Shown here piece by piece: positions 35,709 to 43,999 of a DNA stretch of 64,000 nt (position 1 is the stretch's first letter; the number at the start of each line of letters is the position of its first letter). Source of the stretch: Opitutia bacterium Tous-C4FEB. Its GTDB lineage: Bacteria; Verrucomicrobiota; Verrucomicrobiia; Opitutales; Opitutaceae. The stretch covers positions 56,768 to 120,767 of the forward strand of contig NEVA01000014.1 of NCBI GenBank assembly GCA_002304445.1, given 5' to 3'. Made by a program: the position numbers and the translations under genes. The notes under the pieces were generated by a model, which was given only the letters and a program-made list of their open reading frames with translations, did no database searches and was not told the DNA's origin.

Positions 35709-37571
35709 ATGTCCGCCATCAACACGTTTCTCCTCCAGAACAATCTGCGCATCGCGACCAATCCCTGCGTGTCGCCCGATTTTTGCCTCGATTGGGCGGG
35801 ATTGCGGGCCGCGATTGAAAACGGGCAGCCGATCCACGTCTGGCCGCACAGCTGCTTTGAAACGGCGGCCGGTTCCTGGACGTTGCTGGAGGACACCGCT
35901 ACCGGCGATTGCGCTTGGCGGCTCGAAGCGGCTGGTGGCGGAGCGCCTGTTGACGTGCTGGCGGACGGCGCGGCGTTGAAGGACGGGGCGGTCATTTTTC
36001 CCGCGACGTTCGCGAATCTCCTGCGCCTCAAGAATCTCATCCAAGAGCACAACCCTGCCTCGACGATTTTCCCCAGCGCCACCGCGCAACTCGGCCGTAG
36101 CACGCTTGGAGTGGGCGCGCGTTTCACGACGCTGCACTGGCCGGCGGTCGAGTGGGCGATGGCGCAGCTCGGCATCGGCGTGACGGCCAACCAAAACTCG
36201 ATCCCGCGCGAACTTGTTTACGACACCGATGTGATGCTCGCGGGCAAACTCGACTCGGTGCCCTTTCCTTTCATCGGCACCAACGTCCCGGAGGGTCACC
36301 AAGGCCAAAGCGTCGAAGGCATGAGCCACGGCTGCGTGCTCTCGAAACTGAAAACGGGGTTTCGCACGCGCGGGATCGCTTGGTCGTTCAACGCCGACCA
36401 CCAGCCGATCGGCGGCAAATTTGACTCACGTGAAGACGCGCTCGTCACCGGCTGCGTGCTGGCGAGCTATATCACGTTCGATCTCTCCCCGGAACTCGCG
36501 CAGACCAAAGTCGCCGACGATGCCGCCGCTTGGTGTGCGGCGAACGTTCCGGCCGCGCTCATCTCGACGGTCAAAGCCCGGGTGGCCCAAGTGGGGCTCA
36601 CGTTGAACGAGGCGGATTTCTCCAAGCTGCTCGCCTACGTTTGGCCCTCGTTGCAAAAGATGAAAACGCGCGACGACAAATATGCCGCCGCCCGGGCGAA
36701 GCTTTTCACAACCGACGCGGGCCGCGCCTACCTCCGCGAGTTGTCCATCGACGAATTGCCCGGACTGACCACGCCCGAAACTACCGCCATCATGCTCGCG
36801 CTCTGCGAGGCGTTGGGGATGAAGATCCACTTCGTCGCACCGGCGTTTGGCTTTCAAAAAAACATGCCGTATCCCGACAACGTCGCGTTGCGCGGGCTCA
36901 TCGAGAAGCAATGGGCGGTGTGCAAAGACTTCGGCGCGAGCATCGGATTTCACTCGGGCTCCGGCAAATCCGCCGAGAATTATCAAGTCATGGGCGAGGT
37001 CACGGGCGGACGCCTCGAGATCAAGACCAGCGGCCGCTACACCTACGAGATGGGTCGCGCGCTCTTCGCTTCGAAAAACCCCGCGGACCAAGCGCTGTGG
37101 CGCGACTGGTATAAGTTTACCGTCGAGCTCGCGATTCTCGGTGCTTACAGCGCCGATGCGACGGAGCAGAAGATGGCGCGCATCTTCGTCACTGATGCGC
37201 TCTCGAAGTGCGGGCGGGGCGTGGATGTGTTTTCCAGCCCGACGGTCACGCGCTCGGCGATCGAGTCGCTCGCGCCAAGTCCGGAGCATATGTTTTGGTT
37301 CGAATATAATTTTCTCCATGTGCTTGCGGCGGGCGGTCGGGCGGAGAAGGCCGCCCTCGGCGACCACACGCCGGCGGGGTATCGGCAGCGTGCGCGCTTC
37401 TACGCGATCAGCGATGAAGGCCGGCTCAATTTCGCGAAAAACATCGCGACCTATCTCGTCTTTCTGGCGCAAAACACCGGGCTCGCGCCGGCGGCCGTCT
37501 GTGAGACGGCCCGCGCGAAACTCGCCGGTTATCAAAATCTCGCCTCACTTCTCGCCGGCATCGCACGGTAA
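35709..37571 (+). CDS. Probable tagaturonate/fructuronate epimerase (UxaE-like)
   Basis: 620 aa from MSAINTFLLQNNLRIATNPC. I recognise it by context and by fragments resembling the UxaE family: 'FPFIGTNVPEGHQGQSVEGM', 'IAWSFNADHQPIGGKFDSREDAL', 'MKIHFVAPAFGFQKNMPYPD', 'IGFHSGSGKSAENYQV'. It has no signal peptide. It is directly followed, 78 bp on, by uxaC, whose products (tagaturonate, fructuronate) are the substrates of UxaE. At 620 aa it is longer than the roughly 480-aa Thermotoga enzyme as I recall it. The activity would link galacturonate and glucuronate branches without separate reductases. The family assignment is the main uncertainty. Confidence 0.62.
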   Translation: MSAINTFLLQNNLRIATNPCVSPDFCLDWAGLRAAIENGQPIHVWPHSCFETAAGSWTLLEDTATGDCAWRLEAAGGGAPVDVLADGAALKDGAVIFPATFANLLRLKNLIQEHNPASTIFPSATAQLGRSTLGVGARFTTLHWPAVEWAMAQLGIGVTANQNSIPRELVYDTDVMLAGKLDSVPFPFIGTNVPEGHQGQSVEGMSHGCVLSKLKTGFRTRGIAWSFNADHQPIGGKFDSREDALVTGCVLASYITFDLSPELAQTKVADDAAAWCAANVPAALISTVKARVAQVGLTLNEADFSKLLAYVWPSLQKMKTRDDKYAAARAKLFTTDAGRAYLRELSIDELPGLTTPETTAIMLALCEALGMKIHFVAPAFGFQKNMPYPDNVALRGLIEKQWAVCKDFGASIGFHSGSGKSAENYQVMGEVTGGRLEIKTSGRYTYEMGRALFASKNPADQALWRDWYKFTVELAILGAYSADATEQKMARIFVTDALSKCGRGVDVFSSPTVTRSAIESLAPSPEHMFWFEYNFLHVLAAGGRAEKAALGDHTPAGYRQRARFYAISDEGRLNFAKNIATYLVFLAQNTGLAPAAVCETARAKLAGYQNLASLLAGIAR

Positions 37572-37649
37572 ATTCCGCTCCGCCTGACCTCTCCTGCAAT
37601 CTCTCCGCTTGAATCGCACGCAAGCGGGCTCCTACCTCAAACTCCTCCC

Positions 37650-39086
37650 ATGCCCGCCTTCATCCACGACGATTTCCTGCTCTCAAATCCCGCTGCCCGC
37701 GAACTCTACCACACCTACGCGAAGTCGGAGCCGATCTACGACTATCACTGTCACCTGCCGCCGGCACAGATCGCGAACAACCACCGCTTCGCCGACCTCG
37801 CCGAGATCTGGCTCGGCGGCGACCACTACAAATGGCGCGCGCTCCGCACCAACGGCGTGGCGGAACGATTCGTCACGGGCGACGCCTCGCCGCGCGAGAA
37901 GTTCGACGCGTGGTGCGCGACCGTGCCGCAGACGCTGCGTAACCCGCTCTACCATTGGTCGCACCTCGAGCTGGCGCGCTATTTTGGCGTCACCGACATC
38001 ATCAACCCCCAAAGCGCCGACTCGATTTGGGAGCGGGCCAATCCGCAGCTGGCCACGATGCGCGTGCATGACTTTCTGACCAACTCCAAAGTCGCCGTGG
38101 TCTGCACGACGGACGATCCGGCCGATTCCCTCGAGCTACACCAGAAGATCCGCGCGAGCGATTTAAAGACCCGGGTTTACCCGACCTTTCGTCCCGACAA
38201 AGCCTTCGCCGTGGGTGCGCCCGCGGTGTTCAACGCCTACATGGAAAAACTCGCCGGAGCGGCCGGCGGTTCGTTTGCGGCGAACGGGATCCGGACCTTT
38301 GATGATTTTCTCGGGGCGCTGAAAAAACGTCACGATGACTTCCACGCCATCGGTGGCCGCGTCTCGGACCACGGCCTCGAATCCGCGCTCGCCGAGCCCT
38401 GCACGCACGCTCAGGCGCAGGCGGTGTTCGATGCGGCGCGGGCGGGCCGCGTGCCCTCGGCCGAAGAAATCGCGCGCTATGGTTCGTATCTGATGCTCGA
38501 GCTCGGCCGCTGGGACGCCGCGCGCGGCTGGACGAAGCAACTTCACCTCGGCGCGCTGCGGAACAACAACACCCGCCTGCTCGGCAAGCTCGGGCCCGAC
38601 ACGGGTTTTGATTCGATCGGCGATTTCCCGCAGGCGGTCGCGCTTTCGCGTTACCTCAATGCGCTCGATGCCACCGACCAGCTCCCGCGCATGGTCATCT
38701 ACAACTTGAATCCCGCCGACAACTACGTCTTCGCGGCGATGGTCGGCAATTTCCAGGACGGCACGATTCCCGGGAAAATCCAGTTTGGCAGCGGCTGGTG
38801 GTTCCTGGACCAGAAGGAGGCGATGGAGTGGCAGCTCAACTCGCTGTCGAACCTCGGCCTGCTCTCGCGCTTCGTCGGCATGCTGACGGATTCACGCAGC
38901 TTCCTGAGTTATCCGCGCCACGAGTATTTCCGCCGCACGCTGTGCAACCTGCTCAGCGGAGACATCGCCCGCGGCGAGATTCCAAACGACATGGGCCTCG
39001 TCGGCGGGATGGTGAAGAACATCTGCTTCGCCAACGCGCGGAATTATTTCGGCTTGGAGTTAGCGCCGGAGTTTGCGGCGAAGTAA
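37650..39086 (+). CDS. uxaC: Glucuronate isomerase
   Basis: 478 aa, the usual UxaC length. It isomerises D-glucuronate to D-fructuronate and D-galacturonate to D-tagaturonate in the cytoplasm. 'EPIYDYHCHLPPAQIANNHRF' with the metal-site HCH, 'AVVCTTDDPADSLELHQ', 'GSGWWFLDQKEAMEWQLN', 'MLTDSRSFLSYPRHEYFRR' and the ending 'NICFANARNYFGLE' are all diagnostic. The upstream gene encodes a probable tagaturonate epimerase, indicating a uronate catabolic unit, although no dehydratase or KDG kinase is in the window. Confidence 0.96.
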   Translation: MPAFIHDDFLLSNPAARELYHTYAKSEPIYDYHCHLPPAQIANNHRFADLAEIWLGGDHYKWRALRTNGVAERFVTGDASPREKFDAWCATVPQTLRNPLYHWSHLELARYFGVTDIINPQSADSIWERANPQLATMRVHDFLTNSKVAVVCTTDDPADSLELHQKIRASDLKTRVYPTFRPDKAFAVGAPAVFNAYMEKLAGAAGGSFAANGIRTFDDFLGALKKRHDDFHAIGGRVSDHGLESALAEPCTHAQAQAVFDAARAGRVPSAEEIARYGSYLMLELGRWDAARGWTKQLHLGALRNNNTRLLGKLGPDTGFDSIGDFPQAVALSRYLNALDATDQLPRMVIYNLNPADNYVFAAMVGNFQDGTIPGKIQFGSGWWFLDQKEAMEWQLNSLSNLGLLSRFVGMLTDSRSFLSYPRHEYFRRTLCNLLSGDIARGEIPNDMGLVGGMVKNICFANARNYFGLELAPEFAAK

Positions 39087-39296
39087 CGGGTCGGGGTCCG
39101 GCGTTCGGAGCTGGCTCCCCCGGGCAAGATTCGGTGGGCTGGCGCGGTGGAGAAAGAGCTCATCATTACATCGATTGGATCGGTCTTGATGTTCGGCTGC
39201 TGGCTTTGGGCTGGGGGCAGATGAGAAGCCGAAGCTGGACGCTTCCGAGCTTTCGCACTTCATGGGCGAATCGGACGGTTTAATCCCTTTTCGTTT

Positions 39297-40184
39297 TTGA
39301 ATATCTGTTTCGTTTTTAATCCTCAGGCGGGCCCGGCGCGGGACCGGTCCAAGCTGCTTCGGTTGATCGAGGATTTTTTGAAAACGACCAAGGTCACAGG
39401 GTCGGTGTGTTTGACCGAGCGACGGGGGCACGCGACGGAGCTTGCGGCGGCGGCGGTGAAGGCCGGGGCCAACGTGGTGGTGGCGGTGGGCGGTGATGGC
39501 ACGGTGAACGAAGTCGCTGGTGCCTTGGTCGATTCGACGGCGGCGCTGGGCATCGTGCCTTGCGGTTCCGGCAACGGGCTCGCGCGGCATCTGGGGATCT
39601 CACTCCGGCCGGCGTTCGCGTTGGCGGGATTGGCGAGCGGGCGAGTCCGCCGGATCGACGCGGGTGAGGCGAATGGCCGACTCTTTTTCTGTGCGATGGG
39701 CACGGGTTTTGATACGGCGGTGCTGACGAGTTTCGAGCGGTTGGCGCGGCGCGGGTTTGCGGCGTATTTCGTCGCGGCGATGCGGGCGTTTTCGAGTTAC
39801 CGGTGCGAGGCCTACGGCTTGCGGACCGGAGCGGGCGAAGTCGAGGTGAGGCCCGCGCTCTTCGTGACCGTCGCAAATTCCGACCAGCTCGGGAACAACG
39901 CGCGCATCGCACCCGGCGCACGGGTGGATGACGGGCGGTTGGATCTCGTGGTGATTCCGCCGGTGGGCTGGCTGTCGGGATTGCCGTTGGTGGGGCGACT
40001 TTTCGCGGGCTCGCTGAATGGCGGCGCCGGTGTGGGACGATGGACGGGGGAGCGCTTTGTGGTCACGCGGGCGGCGGCGGGGCCGATTCACTTCGACGGG
40101 GAGCTGGTGCAGACGGCGGCGGAGATTTCCGTGCGGGTGCGGCCGGGTTGCCTGCGGGTGATCGGGCCGGTGCGAAACGATTAG
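39297..40184 (+). CDS. Diacylglycerol kinase-like lipid kinase (YegS/BmrU type)
   Basis: 295 aa starting at TTG (MNICFVFNPQAGPARDR); the GxNPxAG-type opening is the conserved first strand, so this non-ATG start is very likely right. The ATP-binding region has 'VVAVGGDGTVNEVAGAL' (GGDGT) and 'LGIVPCGSGNGLARHLG', both hallmarks of the DAGK catalytic domain. 'FFCAMGTGFDTAVL' continues the pattern. It phosphorylates a lipid such as diacylglycerol or sphingosine-like compounds at the membrane. Its TAG stop overlaps the convergent PIN-gene TAA (TTAG). Confidence 0.92.
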   Translation: MNICFVFNPQAGPARDRSKLLRLIEDFLKTTKVTGSVCLTERRGHATELAAAAVKAGANVVVAVGGDGTVNEVAGALVDSTAALGIVPCGSGNGLARHLGISLRPAFALAGLASGRVRRIDAGEANGRLFFCAMGTGFDTAVLTSFERLARRGFAAYFVAAMRAFSSYRCEAYGLRTGAGEVEVRPALFVTVANSDQLGNNARIAPGARVDDGRLDLVVIPPVGWLSGLPLVGRLFAGSLNGGAGVGRWTGERFVVTRAAAGPIHFDGELVQTAAEISVRVRPGCLRVIGPVRND

Positions 40185-40600
40185 GGATGAATCAAGGGCA
40201 GGGGCTCGTTGCGGAAGCGGCGGTAGACCGTGAAGTCGCGGACGTCGGTCGTGATGATTTTCGCCTTGGGGAAGCGTTCGGAGAGGACGACGAGGGAGGC
40301 GTCACCGGCGTCCATTTGGGGGTAATGTCTGAGAAGGGCAGAGGCGCGGTCGCCGTGGTCGGACCAAACCGGGATGAGGTTGAGCCGTTTCTCCTCCACC
40401 ATGCGGATGAGCACGAGTATCGCGGGCCGTTCGAGACCCAAGAGATGACAAGCCTCACCGAAAACGATTTCGGTGGTGAATACAGGTTCGTCGAGCGTCG
40501 CAACCACTCCAACGCTCCACGCGTGCCATTGGTCACGAGAGGAAAGCGCCCCGACCAAGGGGCCTGCGTCTATGAGGTATCTAATTGCCGAAGCCTTCAC
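40181..40600 (-). CDS. PIN domain ribonuclease toxin (VapC-like)
   Basis: 139 aa from a GTG codon. 'RYLIDAGPLVGAL' provides the first acidic residue (Asp11), 'TTEIVFGEACHLLG' the Glu (49), 'MDAGDASLVVLSERF' the third acidic site (Asp100) and 'IITTDVRDFTVYRRF' the fourth (Asp119). The complete acidic set suggests an active RNase, although targets are unknown. Its start overlaps by 20 bp the 3' end of a small antitoxin-like ORF, the standard layout for a type II module. The GTG is forced because no ATG occurs before the conserved LIDAGP strand. Confidence 0.83.
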   Translation of the reverse strand: MKASAIRYLIDAGPLVGALSSRDQWHAWSVGVVATLDEPVFTTEIVFGEACHLLGLERPAILVLIRMVEEKRLNLIPVWSDHGDRASALLRHYPQMDAGDASLVVLSERFPKAKIITTDVRDFTVYRRFRNEPLPLIHP

Positions 40601-40757
40601 GCATCGAGAGGTCGGGCGGTGCGTTTTTGACCATGCCGATGAAGGGCTTCATGCCTGCGGCGAACGACGGACCGGAGCCGCGCTTTCGGAGCGCGGACGA
40701 AGTCGGCCGGCGCTGGCGGCGGACTTTTTTCGCGGGGGCGGTAGGCGAAGAGGGCAT
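40581..40757 (-). CDS. Small antitoxin-like protein preceding the PIN toxin
   Basis: 58 aa, absent from the ORF track. Translation reads MPSSPTAPAKKVRRQRRPTS, then a middle segment ending in GSGPSF, then AAGMKPFIGMVKNAPPDLSM and REGFGN. The basic N-terminal half could contact DNA or RNA. The C-terminal half, with 'GMVKNAPPDLS' and 'REGFG', resembles the C-terminal toxin-binding tails seen in small verrucomicrobial partners of PIN genes, as far as I can judge. Stop and toxin start overlap (20 bp), implying translational coupling. It lies 30 bp after the aroE stop. Confidence 0.68.
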   Translation of the reverse strand: MPSSPTAPAKKVRRQRRPTSSALRKRGSGPSFAAGMKPFIGMVKNAPPDLSMREGFGN

Positions 40758-40787
40758 GGAGGAAACGTCGCGGTTGAAGGCATGGAG

Positions 40788-41708
40788 TCAAGCGAGGCCA
40801 AGGGCGGCGCGGGCGGCGGTGGCCATCACGGGGGCGGTGGTGGTGGCGGGGACGCCGGTCCAGATTTCGAGGGCTTTGGCCCCCTGATGGACGAGCATCG
40901 CAAGCCCGTTGGCGTGGGGCAGACCGAGGGCGGCAGCGCGGGCGAGGAGCGCGGTCTGCGGCGGGTTGTAGATCATATCGAAGACGGCGGCGACATTGGG
41001 CAGCGAGGTGAGATCGACGGGAATCTCGTCGGTGGGGCGGAGGCCGGCGCTGGTGGCGTTGATCAGGAGCGTGCCTGACGGCAGATCGGCGGGCGGCGCG
41101 GCCGGAGTGAAACCACGGAGCGGAATGTCGGCTGCGAGCGGGGCCAGATGGGCGAGCAGGGTGCGGAGATTGGCCTCGGTGCGGTTTGCGATCCAGAGTG
41201 AGGCGCAACGGCGTTGGAGACATTCGACGGCGGCACCGCGGGCGGCCCCGCCGGCCCCGAGCAGAACGACGTGGGCGCCGGTGAGCTCGAGGCCGAGGGT
41301 TTCGCGGATGGCCGCGGCCAGGCCGTAGCCATCGGTGTTGTGTCCGCGCCAGCCGGCGGGCGTGTGCAGCAGTGTGTTGATGGCGCCGATGGGGCGGGCG
41401 ATGGGTTCGATCGCGGCGACGCGGTCAACCGCGAGGACTTTGTGCGGGACGGTGAGGTTGAGGCCGTGGAAATTTTTCGCGTGGAAGAGATCGAGGGCGC
41501 GCGGGAGGTCATCGGGATGAACCTCGAAGCGAAAGTAACGCCAGTTGGAGAACCGGGGGGTCGCGACGGCGAGCGAGGCGAGGGCGGCGTTGTGCATGGC
41601 CGGGCTGATCGAGTGCTTGATCGGGTGGCCGAGCACGGCAAGGGCGGTGCCGGGGAAAGACCAGCCGTCGAGATCGGCGAGACTGCACGTGGGATCGGAT
41701 GGCGCCAT
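40788..41708 (-). CDS. aroE: Shikimate dehydrogenase
   Basis: 306 aa from MAPSDPTCSLADLDGWSFPG. It reduces 3-dehydroshikimate with NADPH in aromatic amino-acid synthesis. 'VLGHPIKHSISPAMHNAAL' contains the shikimate-binding S-x-S motif, 'NFHGLNLTVPHKVLA' the catalytic Lys, 'INTLLHTPAGWRGHNTDGYGLAAAI' (in part) the Asn/Asp pair and 'VVLLGAGGAARGAAVE' the NADP loop. It lies 56 bp after the nitric oxide synthase gene in the same direction. The long upstream extension in the track is the antisense of that gene and is rejected. Confidence 0.95.
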   Translation of the reverse strand: MAPSDPTCSLADLDGWSFPGTALAVLGHPIKHSISPAMHNAALASLAVATPRFSNWRYFRFEVHPDDLPRALDLFHAKNFHGLNLTVPHKVLAVDRVAAIEPIARPIGAINTLLHTPAGWRGHNTDGYGLAAAIRETLGLELTGAHVVLLGAGGAARGAAVECLQRRCASLWIANRTEANLRTLLAHLAPLAADIPLRGFTPAAPPADLPSGTLLINATSAGLRPTDEIPVDLTSLPNVAAVFDMIYNPPQTALLARAAALGLPHANGLAMLVHQGAKALEIWTGVPATTTAPVMATAARAALGLA

Positions 41709-41764
41709 GCAAACAGCGTGGGGTTTGGGGCTCGGCGGCGAAAGCAAGAAACGCGGCCCGCCGA

Positions 41765-42907
41765 TCAGGCCGGACTCGCCGGAGGAAAGAAATTGGGCAA
41801 CAGATGGCGGTCGGTCATGGGCAGGTGAAATACCGGGGTGGTGGAGCCCGACATCGGCGGAACAATCCAATCCCATTGCGCGGAAAGGGGGCGGCCGGCG
41901 CTTTCCTCTTGGGTGGCGAAGCGCATGAACTGAGCGCTTGCGGTGTGGTGGTCCACGAGGGTCACGCCGGCGGCGGCATAGGAGTGGAGGACCGCGACGT
42001 TGAGCTCCAGCAGGGCGCGGTCGCGCCAAAGGGATTGAGGGGACGACAGGTCGAGTCCGAGCCGTTGCGCGATGGCGGGGAGTTGATGATAGCGGGCTTC
42101 GTCACCCAAATCGCGGGCGCCGATCTCGGTGCCCATAAACCAACCGCTGAACGGTGCGGCCGAGAACTCGGTCGACGCGGCGATCAACCGGTGATCGGAA
42201 ATGGTGGGCAATGCATACCAGCGGAGGCCGAGATCGCCGAACCAAGCCAGCGTGGGGTGGGTGAGATGAACCTCGCGGATGAGCCCGGGGGGCAGGGGGA
42301 AGAGGCGGGGTTTTTCGCCGGCGCCGGTTATGATCCAAGGGAGCAGATCAAAAGGAGTCTTGGTCGAGGGTGGAGTCCAGCCCATGGCGAGGGCGCGTTC
42401 TGTAAAGGAAAGATTTTGGGGGTCGCCGAGAATCCGGGCTCCGTCGCGATAGCCGGCGTATCCCGCCAGCTGGCGATTTTCGATCCGCGGACCGGGCAGG
42501 TGCGCGGTGGAGGGTGCGAATACGGTCATCGTCGGACGGATCGAGCCGGAATTGGTAGCCTCGGCGATGTGCGCGCAGAGCTCGGAGAATATAGCCTCGG
42601 CTCCGGCGAGGTGCCGGCGGTCGCGCACCTTCAGACCGCGCCAGAAGAGTCGCCCGATGCAGCGGGCGTTGTTGCGCCAGGCCATGCGGCCGGCATGGGT
42701 GAGTTCGTCGCTGGTGAACGGGGCGGGTTGGCCGGCGGCGAGGGCGGCGCGGTAGATGGTGGTGCGCTCTGCGAGGGGTGCGGCCAACATGCCAAATGCG
42801 AAAGCATCGCTCAGGAAATCCGTGATTTCTTCGGTTTGAAGCGGAGGCGGCGGGCCGGGGAGCGGCGGATTCGAGGGCGCGTGAAATGGGCACTTCCGGA
42901 GGGACAT
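41765..42907 (-). CDS. nos: Nitric oxide synthase, oxygenase domain only
   Basis: 380 aa, close to bacterial NOS (about 360 aa), with no reductase domain. It makes NO and citrulline from L-arginine in two heme-dependent steps using reductants from elsewhere. The heme thiolate motif is 'AWRNNARCIGRLFW' (Cys83). The arginine-guanidinium Glu is in 'SGWFMGTEIGARDLGDEARYH' (Glu261). The tetrahydropterin/heme region has 'VDHHTASAQFMRF', 'QWDWIVPPMSGSTTPVFH'. All catalytic elements look intact. The N-terminal MSLRKCPFHAP replaces the zinc-binding hook of animal enzymes. It heads a leftward run with aroE and the PIN module. Its presence in this bacterial group is unusual to my knowledge. Confidence 0.93.
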   Translation of the reverse strand: MSLRKCPFHAPSNPPLPGPPPPLQTEEITDFLSDAFAFGMLAAPLAERTTIYRAALAAGQPAPFTSDELTHAGRMAWRNNARCIGRLFWRGLKVRDRRHLAGAEAIFSELCAHIAEATNSGSIRPTMTVFAPSTAHLPGPRIENRQLAGYAGYRDGARILGDPQNLSFTERALAMGWTPPSTKTPFDLLPWIITGAGEKPRLFPLPPGLIREVHLTHPTLAWFGDLGLRWYALPTISDHRLIAASTEFSAAPFSGWFMGTEIGARDLGDEARYHQLPAIAQRLGLDLSSPQSLWRDRALLELNVAVLHSYAAAGVTLVDHHTASAQFMRFATQEESAGRPLSAQWDWIVPPMSGSTTPVFHLPMTDRHLLPNFFPPASPA

Positions 42908-42915
42908 AGGTTAAA

Positions 42916-42943
42916 AAGATACCGACGAGCGACGAGGGCGCAA
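42916..42943 (-). promoter_or_regulatory. Possible promoter of the nitric oxide synthase gene
   Basis: On the minus strand TTGCGC and TATCTT are separated by 16 bp, with the -10 ending nine bases before the ATG at 42907. Transcription would begin within a few bases of the start codon, so the message would be nearly leaderless. No binding site for a redox regulator is obvious. Confidence 0.35.
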
Positions 42944-43069
42944 ATGCGGCCCGAGGAGCGACGGGCAATTGGAAATCAAGTCAGTGGCTTCGGTGGCCGT
43001 GGCGCGATTAGAAGCCCGACGGGGAGAGCGGGCCGCCGGGACGACTGGCTCCACGGGGATGGCGAGAGG

Positions 43070-43972
43070 TCACTCGGGCTCGCGGGTGTGGGTGGTCTCG
43101 AAATCGGTGATGAAGCTGGCGAAAAGGCGGGCGCGGGCGGGTTCGCCGGAAACGGTGTAGTGGTGCACGAGGTTACGGCAGCAGCGGCAGAGGACCTCGT
43201 GAATGGCGGTGGGCATGAGATCGGCGGGCTGGGGTGAAGTGCCTTGGGCGATGAGAAAGGCGATGACCTCGTCGGGGTCGCGGAAGAGGCCGCGATCAAA
43301 CGGGTCGACGTAAAACGGAATCTCATCGTCGAAGCAGCCGACGAGGAAGTGGCCGGGCAGGCCGACGGGCTCAAGTGCGAGGCCGAGGCGTTCGGCGACC
43401 AGCAGGTAGACGAGGCTGAGAGAAATGGGCAGGCCGATGCGGCGCGTGAGGACGCTGTTGAGGAAGCTGTTTTGCGGGTCGGTGTAGTGCTCGACGTTGC
43501 CGCGAAACCCCCATTCGTGGAACATCACGCGGTTGATGATTCGGCATTTCTCCCGGGAGCTGGCGGGTTCGGCGATGAGCTCGGTGCAGCGGGCGGCGAT
43601 GGCGTCGAGCTGCTCACAGCAACGGCCCACGTCAAGGGCGGGATTGACGGTGCGGGCGAGCAGGAGGGCGCCGGTTTCCAGTTCGTAGTGAAGTGAACCG
43701 ATGAAAGTGCGGAACTCGGCGACGGGGTCGGAAAATTTCAGCTCGTTGAGAAACCAGGCGGCGTGAGCGGCGAGGGCGGGGTCGGGACCGTGACTGAGCT
43801 CGCGCAGAAACGGCGCGGTTTCAGGGCCGAGGGCCGTGAACCGGGCGAGGAGGGCGCGGCGCACGGACGGGCTGGGGTCGTCGAGTAGACGCAGCAGCGC
43901 CGAGAGTTGGGCGGAGCTCGGCGCGGTGGTTTCCAAGCGGGAAAGGCGAGAAGGAATTTTCGCGGGAGGCAA
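43070..43972 (-). CDS. SirB1/transglutaminase-like family protein
   Basis: 300 aa beginning at TTG, since no ATG lies before the first conserved segment. The N-terminal ~80 residues are helical ('LLRLLDDPSPSVRRALLARF', HEAT-like). The main SirB1 domain follows: 'INRVMFHEWGFRGNVEHYTDPQNSFLNSVL' (in part), 'RRIGLPISLSLVYLLVAERLGL', 'PVGLPGHFLVGC' and 'YVDPFDRGLF'. The Cys of classical transglutaminases is not in the usual place, so catalysis is uncertain. It is 27 bp downstream of the S9 peptidase gene on the same strand, and the gap holds a GC-rich hairpin. Confidence 0.82.
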   Translation of the reverse strand: MPPAKIPSRLSRLETTAPSSAQLSALLRLLDDPSPSVRRALLARFTALGPETAPFLRELSHGPDPALAAHAAWFLNELKFSDPVAEFRTFIGSLHYELETGALLLARTVNPALDVGRCCEQLDAIAARCTELIAEPASSREKCRIINRVMFHEWGFRGNVEHYTDPQNSFLNSVLTRRIGLPISLSLVYLLVAERLGLALEPVGLPGHFLVGCFDDEIPFYVDPFDRGLFRDPDEVIAFLIAQGTSPQPADLMPTAIHEVLCRCCRNLVHHYTVSGEPARARLFASFITDFETTHTREPE

Positions 43973-43999
43973 TGCGGAAGGCGGCGCGCGGGCGGCGCC

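Noticed and set aside
39087-39296. Small gene between uxaC and the lipid kinase
   Set aside because: No frame of reasonable composition with a start; nothing recognisable in the 210 bp.
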